Below, piece after piece: positions 36,895 through 45,550 of a stretch of 64,000 bases of DNA; position 1 is the stretch's first letter; every line of letters starts with the position of its first letter. The stretch lies in contig NZ_JABEQM010000009.1 in assembly GCF_014174155.1 (NCBI RefSeq), positions 62,001-126,000 on the forward strand, written 5' to 3'. The stretch comes from Gluconacetobacter tumulisoli (GTDB lineage Bacteria; Pseudomonadota; Alphaproteobacteria; Acetobacterales; Acetobacteraceae). The position numbers and the translations under genes are program-made. The notes under the pieces are model-generated. The model saw only the letters and a program-made list of their open reading frames with translations. It was not told the DNA's origin and did no database searches.

Positions 36895-37089
36895 CGCCAC
36901 CACCTGCCCGCCGCGCGGCACCCAGGCGCGCCGAATCGCGGCCTTCCCGCGCCGGACACGCTGGCGGGTCGTCCCGACGACGCCCGCGGACCACGCGCGA
37001 ACGCTTCTTCGCCATCGCATGCGATAGCTAGGGCGAACCGGTTCGTCAGGAACGTGGCCGCCCCATCCGGGCGACGTGGCCGGCCGCGC

Positions 37090-37488
37090 CTACCGGCGGC
37101 CGGTCAGGTCGCGCTCGATCAACGCGACATTGCGCAGATTGGCCTTGAAGACGGCATCGAACATGTCGCCCGCGACCGGCACGGTATCGACCGCAGTTTC
37201 CAGGACGACATTGGCCACCATGCGCGCCAGCACGCCCCCCGACACGCCCATCCGCCAGGCTTCCCAGATGATATAGAGCGACACCAGCCCCATCACCGCA
37301 TTGCCGACGCCGGGAAACAGCCCGATCACGGCATCCAGCCCCACGCGAAAGCGCGTGCCCGGCACCCGGAACGCCGCATCCAGCACCCACGCCAGACGCT
37401 TCACCCGCCGCAGGCGGCGTGCGACATCGGCCCCGACCGGGGGCAGGACGTCGCCAGTATAGATGCCAGCATGTACCATGCCCCGCAT
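37090..37488 (-). CDS. DUF4112 membrane protein
   Basis: The protein from ATG 37488 is 132 aa. An ATG three codons later is equally possible; neither has a strong ribosome site. It carries the DUF4112 core: DAAFRVPGTRFRVGLDAVIGLFPGVGN, a helix VSLYIIWEAWRMG, and VDTVPVAGDMFDAVFKANLRN. Two membrane or membrane-associated helices are predicted. The role of the family is unknown. The frame continues upstream to 37563, but that would overlap the Fur box and lacks family sequence. Confidence 0.7.
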   Translation of the reverse strand: MRGMVHAGIYTGDVLPPVGADVARRLRRVKRLAWVLDAAFRVPGTRFRVGLDAVIGLFPGVGNAVMGLVSLYIIWEAWRMGVSGGVLARMVANVVLETAVDTVPVAGDMFDAVFKANLRNVALIERDLTGRR

Positions 37489-37567
37489 GTGGCCCGCACC
37501 GAATCGGATTTCAACGTCCCGACGATGAATGGCCCGATTCTCATGTCTGCGACCGATTCTCATATTT

Positions 37568-37586
37568 GCTATTGCGAATCATTATC
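37568..37586. promoter_or_regulatory. Fur box upstream of the siderophore receptor
   Basis: Read on the minus strand this 19-base site is GATAATGATTCGCAATAGC, close to the Fur consensus GATAATGATAATCATTATC (about 13 of 19 positions by eye). It lies 41 bp before the receptor start codon. Iron-dependent repression of the downstream operon is therefore likely; a direct binding test is lacking. Confidence 0.72.
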
Positions 37587-37626
37587 ACATGTAAGATGGT
37601 CCCGCCCGTCAAAGGGAACCATCAAT

Positions 37627-39828
37627 ATGAAGTCCGCTCGTCTGCACCCCAGTTTCAGCGTCGCCATGGCCGGCCTTCTCGCCGCCATCAGTACGGCGCA
37701 TGCGGCGGAGACCACGCCCCCAGCCGCCGATTCCACGAAAGCCAAGACCAAGGTCAAGGCCGAGAGCATCATCGTCAAAGGGCGGAAACCCGCGTCCGTC
37801 GCCTCGTCGGGCACCAAGACCGATACCCCCCTGATCGACACCGCCCAGTCGATCACGGTCATCGATCGCCATGAACTCGACATGCGCGGTGTTCTCAGCC
37901 TCAGCCAGGCGGTGCGCTACACGGCCGGGATTACGCCGGACCAGCGCGGATCCACGGCGACTCGCTACGACCAGTTCGCATTGCGCGGCTTCACGGTTCC
38001 CAATTTCCTCGACGGCCTCAAACTGCAGGACAGCCCCACGGGCTACGCCACGGCGCAGATCGACACGTCGCGCCTGGACCGCATCGAGGTGCTGAAGGGC
38101 CCGGCCTCGGCGCTGTACGGACAATCCAGCCCGGGCGGCCTGGTCGCAATGTCCAGCAAGCTGCCCACCAGCGCGCAATCCTACGGCAGCCTGACGGCAA
38201 CGGGCGGCAGCTTCGACCTCTATCGCGTGGACGGGGATGTCGGCGGGTCGCTGACCCGCGACGGCTTCGTGCGCTACCGGCTCTACGGCACCGTCAACGG
38301 GTCGCACAGCCAGCTCAGCCAGACGCAGAGCCGCCGCTACAGCATCAGCCCGGCGGTCACGTTCGGCGGGGACGGCAACACGACACTGACGCTGCTGGGC
38401 AATTACCAGGACGACCCGCAGAATGCCTCCTACGGCTCGGTTCCCCTGGAGGGCTCGCTCCGCCGCGCCGCCTTCGGTCGCATCAGGCAGAATTTCTACG
38501 ACGGCGATCCGAATTTCGAGGAATTCAATCGCAAGCACTGGGCAACGACCTATATCTTCAACCATAAGTTCAATTCGAACTGGGCCTTCTCGTCGCGCGG
38601 CCGCTACGACGACATCCGCACGATCTACGAGAGCGTCTACAGCGAGGGCGTCTATATGGACGCCGATTACGTGCGCGACTTCGCGCAGGAGGCCCTGGGC
38701 AATTTCAGCCGCGGCACGGCCTATGCCAACGAACGCCTGAAGAACCTGGCCTTCGACAATCAGTTTACCGGCCATTTCTCGACCGGCATCCTCCATCATT
38801 CCGTCATGATGGGCTTCGACTACCAGCAGAGCCGGGCGACCGAGTATGACGGGTTCGGATCCGCGCCCTCCATCAATGTGCTGCATCCGATCTATGGCCA
38901 GACGATTACCCCGCCGGCGATTGCCAACCATTATATCACCGACCAGCACCAGATCGGCCTGTACGCGCAGGACCAGATCGACATCGCCAATTTCCACCTG
39001 ACGGGCAGCCTGCGCAACGACTGGTACCGCAGCCACCAGCAGGATTATATCGGCGGCAGCAGCTCCAGCCAGAGCCCCGAACAGATCACCTGGCGGGCGT
39101 CCGGCCTGTATCATTTCAATTTCGGCCTCGCCCCGTACATCAGCTATTCGACCTCGTTCCAGCCGCAATCCGGCATCACGTCCGACAATGGCGGCCGCAC
39201 GACCCGCCAGGCGGACCCGACGATCGGCAAGCAGCTGGAAGGGGGCGTGAAATACCAGATCCCGGGCCTGCCGATCCTGCTGACCGCCGCGGGGTTCCAT
39301 ATCGAACAGACGAACGTCCTGACGGCGGTACCGAACGCGAACTACAGCGTCGAAAACGGCAAGGTCCGTTCCGACGGCTTCGAATTCGAGGCCCATGTCA
39401 ATGTCTACAAGGGCCTGACCGTGGTCGCCACCGTCAGCACGCAGAAAGTCCGCGACCTCTCGACGCACAAGCCGCTGGTCCAGGTCGGCAAGGGCGGCGA
39501 ATCCCTGTTCGCCTTCTACACGATGCAGTCGACCCCGCTGAAAGGGCTGGGATTTGGCGGCGGCCTGCGCCATGTCGCCAGTTCCTATGGCGGCACGGCG
39601 TCCTATGGCGACGTCACGGTGCCGGCCTACACCCTGTTCGATGCCACGGCGAATTACGACCTCGCCAACCTGGGGCATGCCTTCCGGGGCTGGAAAGTCC
39701 AGGCCAGCGTGCGCAACCTGTTCAACAAGCGCTATGTCGCAAGCTGCTATGGTTACGCCCCGTATGACGAATGGTGCTGGTACGGGGAACGCCGTTCGGC
39801 CCAGGCGTCGGTCGGTTTCAGCTGGTAA
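37627..39828 (+). CDS. TonB-dependent siderophore receptor
   Basis: ATG 37627 starts a signal peptide (SVAMAGLLAAISTAHA, cleavage near residue 26). The 733-aa protein has a plug domain with the siderophore-receptor pattern (DTPLIDTAQSITVIDRHEL, LSQAVRYTAGI, RYDQFALRGFTVPNFLDGL, RIEVLKGPASALYGQSSPGG). A TonB box-like start lies near residues 45-52 (ESIIVKG). A 22-strand barrel follows, ending in the conserved terminal aromatic (SVGFSW). It resembles the FhuA/FoxA-type hydroxamate group. It is preceded by a Fur box and followed by three iron-uptake accessory genes, so it is the intact counterpart of the broken receptor at 1560-2700. Confidence 0.92.
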   Translation: MKSARLHPSFSVAMAGLLAAISTAHAAETTPPAADSTKAKTKVKAESIIVKGRKPASVASSGTKTDTPLIDTAQSITVIDRHELDMRGVLSLSQAVRYTAGITPDQRGSTATRYDQFALRGFTVPNFLDGLKLQDSPTGYATAQIDTSRLDRIEVLKGPASALYGQSSPGGLVAMSSKLPTSAQSYGSLTATGGSFDLYRVDGDVGGSLTRDGFVRYRLYGTVNGSHSQLSQTQSRRYSISPAVTFGGDGNTTLTLLGNYQDDPQNASYGSVPLEGSLRRAAFGRIRQNFYDGDPNFEEFNRKHWATTYIFNHKFNSNWAFSSRGRYDDIRTIYESVYSEGVYMDADYVRDFAQEALGNFSRGTAYANERLKNLAFDNQFTGHFSTGILHHSVMMGFDYQQSRATEYDGFGSAPSINVLHPIYGQTITPPAIANHYITDQHQIGLYAQDQIDIANFHLTGSLRNDWYRSHQQDYIGGSSSSQSPEQITWRASGLYHFNFGLAPYISYSTSFQPQSGITSDNGGRTTRQADPTIGKQLEGGVKYQIPGLPILLTAAGFHIEQTNVLTAVPNANYSVENGKVRSDGFEFEAHVNVYKGLTVVATVSTQKVRDLSTHKPLVQVGKGGESLFAFYTMQSTPLKGLGFGGGLRHVASSYGGTASYGDVTVPAYTLFDATANYDLANLGHAFRGWKVQASVRNLFNKRYVASCYGYAPYDEWCWYGERRSAQASVGFSW

Positions 39829-39887
39829 TGCCAGTGCAGGCCAGACGGGTCGGTTTCCCAAGGTCCGTGATCTTTGGCAGGGGCCAG

Positions 39888-39908
39888 GGCAGGACCCCGG
39901 GTCCTGCC
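39888..39908. other. Perfect palindrome between receptor and DUF3649 genes
   Basis: GGCAGGACCC and GGGTCCTGCC are perfect 10-bp arms around a single C, with an outer TTTGGC/GCCAAGG extension. It lies 60 bp after the receptor stop and 12 bp before the next gene. It would form a strong RNA hairpin, with no T tract, and could stabilise the receptor transcript or reduce read-through. Confidence 0.65.
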
Positions 39909-39919
39909 GCCAAGGCGTC

Positions 39920-40225
39920 ATGCGCCACCCGGACCGGTATCGTCCCATGACGCGTCGCCACCTGGCCATCGCCGCGCGGACCGTCGCGGGCGTGGCCGGC
40001 GGCTACGGGGTCGGGTCGCTGGTGGCCATCGTCGCCGCGTGCTGGCTGCCCCTGTCCCGGGCGGACGCCGCGACGGCGGGCACGCTGCTGGGCCTGCTGG
40101 CGTGGCCGCCGGTCGTGATGGCCTGCTTCTACGCCCGCAGCGCCACCCGGGCCTGGACGGGCCTCCTCCTCCTCGCCGTCCCGCTGGGCGGGGCCGCGAT
40201 GCAGGCGACGGGATGGCGGCCATGA
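39920..40225 (+). CDS. DUF3649 small membrane protein of iron-uptake operons
   Basis: A 101-aa protein with ATG 39920 and a weak AAGGCG site. It has three membrane helices (VAGGYGVGSLVAIVAACWLPL, AGTLLGLLAWPPVVMACFY, GLLLLAVPLGGAAMQ) and the LARSRADA-like linker of DUF3649. This family is found only beside TonB receptors and PepSY-TM genes. Its stop overlaps the PepSY-TM start by four bases (ATGA), indicating coupled translation. Confidence 0.82.
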   Translation: MRHPDRYRPMTRRHLAIAARTVAGVAGGYGVGSLVAIVAACWLPLSRADAATAGTLLGLLAWPPVVMACFYARSATRAWTGLLLLAVPLGGAAMQATGWRP

Positions 40226-41679
40226 AGCCCGATTTCCGGGCGGCGATGACATGGCTGCACGACTGGGCGGGCCTGGTGACGGGCTGGCTGCTCTTCGCGA
40301 TCGTGCTGTCGGGCACGCTCAGCGTCTTTCGTCCCGAAATCGGCGCCTGGATGCGGCCCGAGGTTCTGGGACGCCCCGCCGATCCTATCGTCGCGACCGA
40401 CGCCGCCATCCGCTGGCTGTCGATTCATGCCGCGCGGTCGCCCGCCTGGTATCTCGACGTCGCCGGCGACCGCGCCCCCTATACCCAGGCCATCTGGGCC
40501 GAGGGCGGCGACTACGTGCAGCGCGCGCTCGACCCCCAGAACGGCAGCCCCGCCGCGATACGGGACACGCTGGGGGGCGAATTCTTCTATCGTTTCCATT
40601 TTGAACTGCAGCTGCCCTACCCGTGGGGCCGCCTGCTGGCGGCAGCGGCGGCGATGGCCCTGGTGCTGGTGCTGCTGACCGGAATCGTCGCGCATCGGCG
40701 CTTCTTCGCCGATTTCTTCACCTTCCGGCCCGGCAAGGGCCAGCGCAGCTGGCTCGACGTCCATAACATGCTCGGCGTCGTCGCCCTGCCGTTTCATCTC
40801 ATGATCGCCTTCACCGGCGCGGCCACGCTCGCCAACCTGCTGATGCCGTGGGGGATCGCGGCGATCTACCATTCCGACATGTCCGCCGCGCAGCAGGACC
40901 TGAACCCGGCGGCGATCGACCGCCCCGCCACCGGCCGGTCCGGGCCCCGCGCCCCGGTTCTCCCCATGCTGCGCGAGGCACAGCGCCGTTTCGGAGAGGC
41001 CGGCCTGGAACGCGTGACCGTCTTCAATCCCGGCGACGTCGCGGCGGTCGTCACGATGGTCGCGGGCGGCGGCGACGGAATCGGCATCGATCCTCATACC
41101 CTCAGCTTCGACGGCACAACCGGCCGAATTCTCGCCGAACATGTCGAAGGGCGCCCGGCCGTGGGTCTGTTCGATTTCCTCTATGGCCTGCACGTCGCCC
41201 GCTTTGCGCCAGGCGTGACGCGCTGGCTGTATTTCGTCTCGGGGCTCATGCTGGCGGGGGTGGTCGGCAGCGGACTGCGGCTGTGGACGATCAAGCGGCA
41301 CCGGCGCGCCCCCGGCTTCGGAACGGCCCTGGTGGAGCGGCTGAACGTGGGCGTCATCGCCGGCACGCCCACCGCCTTCGCCGCCCTCCTCCTCGCGAAC
41401 CGCGTGCTCCCGGCCGGCCTGGCCGGCCGATCCGCGCTGGAGGTCCGGTCGGTCTTCGTCACCTGGGCGCTGGTCCTGGCCGTCGGCGTGCTGCGCGCCC
41501 CGGACCGCGCCTGGGGCGAACTCCTCGGCCTGTCGGCCCTGGCCTGCCTCGGCGTCGCGCTCGCCGGCGGCCTGCCGCGGGATGGCGTCGCGCAGGGCGT
41601 GGCGCTGGTCGCGCTTGCCCTGGCCTGCGGGCTCGCCGTCGCCGCCTGGCGGTCGATCCTGCGCCGCCGTGATCCCTGA
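40222..41679 (+). CDS. PepSY-TM family iron-uptake membrane protein
   Basis: The 485-aa protein has the PepSY-associated TM layout: an N-terminal helix (GLVTGWLLFAIVLSGTLSVFR), a PepSY-like periplasmic domain (WYLDVAGDRAPYTQAIW), RFHFELQLPY, then SWLDVHNMLGVVALPFHLMIAFTG. A long loop, LYGLHVARFAPGVTRWLYFVSGLMLAGVVGSGL and several further helices complete it. Family members (also called ferric reductase-like or siderophore utilisation proteins) probably reduce or pass ferric siderophore iron at the inner membrane. It is the third gene of the Fur-controlled operon. Confidence 0.88.
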   Translation: MKPDFRAAMTWLHDWAGLVTGWLLFAIVLSGTLSVFRPEIGAWMRPEVLGRPADPIVATDAAIRWLSIHAARSPAWYLDVAGDRAPYTQAIWAEGGDYVQRALDPQNGSPAAIRDTLGGEFFYRFHFELQLPYPWGRLLAAAAAMALVLVLLTGIVAHRRFFADFFTFRPGKGQRSWLDVHNMLGVVALPFHLMIAFTGAATLANLLMPWGIAAIYHSDMSAAQQDLNPAAIDRPATGRSGPRAPVLPMLREAQRRFGEAGLERVTVFNPGDVAAVVTMVAGGGDGIGIDPHTLSFDGTTGRILAEHVEGRPAVGLFDFLYGLHVARFAPGVTRWLYFVSGLMLAGVVGSGLRLWTIKRHRRAPGFGTALVERLNVGVIAGTPTAFAALLLANRVLPAGLAGRSALEVRSVFVTWALVLAVGVLRAPDRAWGELLGLSALACLGVALAGGLPRDGVAQGVALVALALACGLAVAAWRSILRRRDP

Positions 41680-41680
41680 C

Positions 41681-41965
41681 ATGTCGCTCATCATCGCGCT
41701 CCTCGGCCTTGTCGCCGTGCCGCTGCTGGCGCTCGGCACGACGCGCCAGGCGACGGACCTGTTCACGCCTCCGCTCGACGCGACGCGATGCCGGCGCCTG
41801 CGCGGAACCGGATGGAGCTTTCTCCTGGCTGGATTTCTCGCCGTGCTGTTCAGCGGCGACGTGGCGCGCACGCTGGTCGGCTGGATCGGCCAGCTTGGCC
41901 TCGACGCGCTGGTGACCGCGCTGGCCTGCACGCTCGTCCGGACGCGGCGCGCATCAGGGTCCTGA
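41681..41965 (+). CDS. DUF3325 small membrane protein
   Basis: A 94-aa protein one base after the PepSY-TM stop. It has three helices (LIIALLGLVAVPLLALGTTR, GTGWSFLLAGFLAVLFSG, LDALVTALACTLVRT) and the DUF3325 pattern RQATDLF.....ATRCRRLRG. It closes the iron operon. Its 3' end overlaps by 12 bp the convergent retropepsin-like gene. Confidence 0.82.
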   Translation: MSLIIALLGLVAVPLLALGTTRQATDLFTPPLDATRCRRLRGTGWSFLLAGFLAVLFSGDVARTLVGWIGQLGLDALVTALACTLVRTRRASGS

Positions 41966-43000
41966 CGCGACGCCCCCGCCCCGCCGGCCTCGGGTCGCAA
42001 GAAGCGTCCCGTCCGCCTCGCGAGCGTCCTCTGACGCGTCTTCGGTTTCATCGAAATGCAGGCCCAGCGACGGGGTGCCGGCCCGGTCGGACGTCGGCTC
42101 GAAATAGAAGCGGTGACGGGGGAAGTCGAACAGCGCGACCACCCGGCGAAAGAAATCGCCGCCCAGGGTCCCGGTATCGATGCGATCCTGGACGTTCAGC
42201 GTCATGTTCGCGAAGGATGCCCCGCCGATATCGACCGCCGCGAACCGATGCAGGCGGCCCAGCGAGACGCCGACATATTTCGTTCTCGTCCGCGGATCCG
42301 CCTCGAGCGCGACATCGGTCACCCCGATCGCGTGCGCGACATCCGTCGGCAGGACGCTGGTGCTGAGATCCGGATCCAAGCGCATCCGCACCGCATGGCC
42401 GTCGATCGAGACCGAAAGGGCGGGCGCGTCCGGCCCCATGTTTTCCCCTTCGGGGACAGATTGGAACAGGGCGGCCGGGGACCCGCACCCGGGCCCTCCC
42501 CACTCAAAGAGGGCGAGCCGGCGATGCGGGACGTCCAGCAGGACCGAGACATGGGTCAGCAGCGGCCGTCCGACGATGCCCAGGACGGGCCTGTCCCCCA
42601 CGCGATGCCGGGCATCCCCATCCAGCAGCAGGATATCATGCGCTCCCGCATCGATGTTTCCGAATTTCAGATCGTCGACCCGGGAATGGAACACGGTCGT
42701 GAGGGATCCATCCTGCCCCCGAAGCTGCAATTCACCACCACGCGGAAACCAGAGCCGGTCCGGTTTTCCATCATGCAGGAACGTATGGCTGAAGACCGGG
42801 GAAAAATAGAGGGCGGCCCGTTCGCCGTCGATCGTTACGGGAATCACCGGCGCATCCCCCTCGCCGCCGAGAAGCGGCAGAATTTCCACCCCCTTGATGC
42901 AGGCCCCTGCCGGCGCCTGCGCCGACGCGGCAGGAAGCCGGAAGAACAGGCACGCCGCCACGCAGCCGGACGCCCACCCGATCATCCGAACTGTCCACAT
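41954..43000 (-). CDS. Exported retropepsin-fold protein lacking catalytic motifs
   Basis: ATG 43000 begins a signal peptide (GWASGCVAACLFFRLPAASA). The 348-aa protein is organised as two similar lobes. The first reads VIPVTIDGERAALYFSPVFSHTFL, the second LSVSIDGHAVRMRLDPDLSTSVL. In true retropepsin-like enzymes these positions read fDTGA; here they are YFSPV and LDPDLST, so both catalytic Asp-Thr-Gly motifs are lost. It is probably a periplasmic binding or scaffold protein rather than a protease. The C-terminus converges with the DUF3325 gene. Confidence 0.65.
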   Translation of the reverse strand: MWTVRMIGWASGCVAACLFFRLPAASAQAPAGACIKGVEILPLLGGEGDAPVIPVTIDGERAALYFSPVFSHTFLHDGKPDRLWFPRGGELQLRGQDGSLTTVFHSRVDDLKFGNIDAGAHDILLLDGDARHRVGDRPVLGIVGRPLLTHVSVLLDVPHRRLALFEWGGPGCGSPAALFQSVPEGENMGPDAPALSVSIDGHAVRMRLDPDLSTSVLPTDVAHAIGVTDVALEADPRTRTKYVGVSLGRLHRFAAVDIGGASFANMTLNVQDRIDTGTLGGDFFRRVVALFDFPRHRFYFEPTSDRAGTPSLGLHFDETEDASEDAREADGTLLATRGRRGGGVASGP

Positions 43001-43253
43001 GCCTAGGCCATCCTTACCCCGACGGCCAACCGTGGACGGTATCGCCGCGACGCAGGTCAGTCTTCTGGGGCCTGTTTCCAGACGGCTCCAGAAGACTGGT
43101 TCAAATTCATCCTGTTGCGTGAGAGTGCCACGCAGCGGCACGTCCGGCGTGATTTTTCGCGCATCGGAGCGAAACGGCGTTGATGGCCGCGAACACCGAA
43201 TTACGGAAAAAGCATGTCGGAACGGCGCCGGTGCGCATTTTAGACCAGCGCTC

Positions 43254-44012
43254 TCAGCGCCCGCCGGACACCGTCAGGGACGTACCCGTGACATACGACG
43301 CCGCGGGGGACAGCAGGAACAACACCGCCGCCGCGATCTCGTCCGGCGTGCCGACGCGCCCCATCGGCACGCCGCTTTCGGCGGCATATTTCGCCGTCTC
43401 GGGCGATACCATGTCGGTCGCCGTCAGGCCGGGGGCGACGGCGTTCACGCGCACCCCTTCCTGCGCGACCTCGGTTGCCAGCCCTTTTGTGAAGGTCTCG
43501 ATCGCGCCTTTGGTCGCCGCATAGGGCACCAGGCCGGCCAGGCCGCCCAGACGCGCCGCCACTGACGAGATATTGACGATCGCGCCCCCCTTGCCGCCAT
43601 GCTTGGTGGACATCCGCCGCACTGCCTCGCCGGCCGCGAGGATGCTGCCGGTCACGTTGACGGCCAGAAGGGCGGCCAGTCCCGCCGGGGTCTGCGCGTC
43701 GATGCGGAGCTTGTCGCCCAGGATTCCCGCATTGTTCACCAGTCCGACGAGCGGCCCCAGTTCCGCCTCGGCCGCCGCGAACAGGCCCGGGATCTGTGCC
43801 GGGTCGCCGATATCCGCCCGGATGGCCGCGGCCCGGCCGCCCGCCGCGCGGATCGCCTGCACCAGTTCGTCCGCCTGGGCCGCGCTGTGGGCGTAATTGA
43901 TCGCGACGGCATAGCCGGCGCCGGCTACCGCCCGGCAGATCGCCTGGCCGATGCCGCGCGCGCCGCCGGTGACGACGATGGTGCCGGATGCGGGTGTTGC
44001 GATGGCGGTCAT
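43254..44012 (-). CDS. Short-chain dehydrogenase/reductase (FabG-like)
   Basis: A 252-aa SDR with ATG 44012. The cofactor loop is IVVTGGARGIGQAICRAV, NNAGILGDK gives the NNAG motif, and the catalytic triad is Ser in NISSVAARLG and Tyr/Lys in PYAATKGAI. The end is SYVTGTSLTVSGGR. The residue after strand 2 (NYAHS) suggests NADP. Such enzymes reduce 3-oxoacyl or other ketones; the substrate is unknown. The larger open frame upstream of the start has no SDR sequence. Confidence 0.88.
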   Translation of the reverse strand: MTAIATPASGTIVVTGGARGIGQAICRAVAGAGYAVAINYAHSAAQADELVQAIRAAGGRAAAIRADIGDPAQIPGLFAAAEAELGPLVGLVNNAGILGDKLRIDAQTPAGLAALLAVNVTGSILAAGEAVRRMSTKHGGKGGAIVNISSVAARLGGLAGLVPYAATKGAIETFTKGLATEVAQEGVRVNAVAPGLTATDMVSPETAKYAAESGVPMGRVGTPDEIAAAVLFLLSPAASYVTGTSLTVSGGR

Positions 44013-44218
44013 GGGATGCGCCTCTTCCTTCTCGACGACGGATGCGCCCGGCGCCGCCCGCAGGCGGGCGGCAGGGGCGAGGTCCCGCAACCATGCCGCC
44101 GAAGCAGGGAGATCGCAACGGCGGCGTGGCCGCGCGCCGCCGGAAAAACCCGAGTGCCCGGCACGCGTTGTCCGGTTGCGGGCCCCGAATGCGGCCTGCC
44201 AGCCTGGTGGTCGGGGCA

Positions 44219-44891
44219 ATGAAGTCCAGCAGTCACACGGACGGACCCTTCCGGTCGGTCGACACCACGACGGTGCAGGCCGGCCCGACGATCGGCCTGC
44301 TCGGCATCCCGCCGGAAGCGCATGGGCTGGTCCTGTTCGCCCATGGCAGCGGCAGCGGGCGGTTCAGCCCCCCGCAACACCCATGTCGCCCACGCGCTGC
44401 AGCGTGCAGGCCTGGCGACACTGCTGATCGACCTGTTGCGCGAGGACGAGGAACAGGACCGGCGCAAGGTCTTCGACATTCCCCTGCTGGCCGCACGGCT
44501 GGCCGGCGCCGCGCAGTGGGTGCGACAGGCCGCCCATCTGGCAGCACTGCCGGTCTGCTATTTCGGCGCCAGCACCGGCGCCGCCGCCGCCCTGCTGGCG
44601 GCGTCCACCGACGCGGGACGCATCGCCGCCATCGTCTCGCGCGGCGGCCGTCCCGACCTGGCCGGCGCGACCGCACTGGGCCGCGTCCGGTCGCCGACCC
44701 TTCTGATCGTCGGGGGCCGGGACGACGACGTCCTGGCGCTGAACCGCGCGGCGCTGCAGGCGATGCACTGCGAACGCCATCTGGTGATCGTGCCAGGGGC
44801 GACCCATCTGTTCGAGGAACCCGGAACGCTGGACCAGGTCGTCGATCATGCGACCAGATGGTTCCTGGCGCATGTCCGCGACCCACCCTGA
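44219..44891 (+). pseudogene. Dienelactone-hydrolase-like alpha/beta-hydrolase with a frameshift at a C tract
   Basis: ATG 44219 opens a frame whose HGLVLFAHGSGSGRFSP matches the N-terminal alpha/beta-hydrolase strand. At a run of six C residues near 44366-44372 the homologous sequence shifts to the next frame (RNTHVAHALQRAGLATLLIDLL), which then carries the nucleophile motif YFGASTGAAAA (GASTG), the Asp in VGGRDDD and the His in GATHLFEE. Removing one C restores a single enzyme of about 224 aa. The triad is complete, so the break may be a sequencing error or slippage. Both fragments together match the dienelactone-hydrolase group. Confidence 0.72.
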
Positions 44892-45050
44892 TGCCCGCGC
44901 CCGACGTCCGCGATAACGCTTCGGTGAGGCCCCGCCACCACCGGAAACCCCGGCCATGCCTGCCTGTTCCGGAATAAGAGGCGCGATGTCCGCGACGATC
45001 GCGTCCGACCCGCCACCCGGCGGCGACACCCCAGCACGGAGGCCCGCTGC
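44892..45050. other. Short intergenic region before a small predicted gene
   Basis: No gene is recognised. The open frame on the plus strand here is the continuation of other frames and has no recognisable motif. Confidence 0.4.
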
Positions 45051-45317
45051 ATGAAGGCCGCACCCGGCAATCCGGCCCCAGGCGGGCCCGGTCCCCTGAT
45101 GGCGACGCCCCTGCCACTCCCCGGCGGCGGCTCGCCCCCCGCCCTCACCACGCCGCCGACGATGCCCGTGACCGTGATCGACATGACATCGCAGGCTCGC
45201 GCCACGGTGGCGATCCGCGACATCATGCCGGGCGTGCAGGCGGATCTCGACGCCCTGGGACGCGTCATCCGGCTGCGGGTCGGGCACGTCCATCCGGACC
45301 ATCTGCCGCTGGCCTGA
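45051..45317 (+). CDS. Predicted small protein of unknown function
   Basis: An 88-aa frame from ATG 45051 with a CGGAGG ribosome site eight bases upstream. The first third is Pro/Gly-rich; the rest (MPVTVIDMTSQARATVAIRDIMPGVQADLDALGRVIRLRVG) looks folded and soluble. No family is recognised. The good ribosome site is the main support; codon use alone cannot separate it from chance in such GC-rich DNA. Confidence 0.4.
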   Translation: MKAAPGNPAPGGPGPLMATPLPLPGGGSPPALTTPPTMPVTVIDMTSQARATVAIRDIMPGVQADLDALGRVIRLRVGHVHPDHLPLA

Positions 45318-45550
45318 CACCACCCGCCCGACCCGTCCCGGTCGCCGCCGGCAACCAACGGGCCGCGTGCCACGTTGTCCCGTCATCGACGATGTCGGGA
45401 CGGACCGCCGGGCACGGACGCGCCACCCTGTCATCACCCCCCTCACCATGGCCGCCAGGCCCGGCCGGAGAAAGGGCCGGCGACGACCGGACCCCTGTTA
45501 CCGGACCCATGTCGCGCCGCCCTGGCCGCCCCTCGCCCCCAGGAGGTTCA

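Noticed and set aside
37609-39969. 786-aa minus-strand open frame opposite the siderophore receptor
   Set aside because: Antisense shadow of a GC-rich gene.
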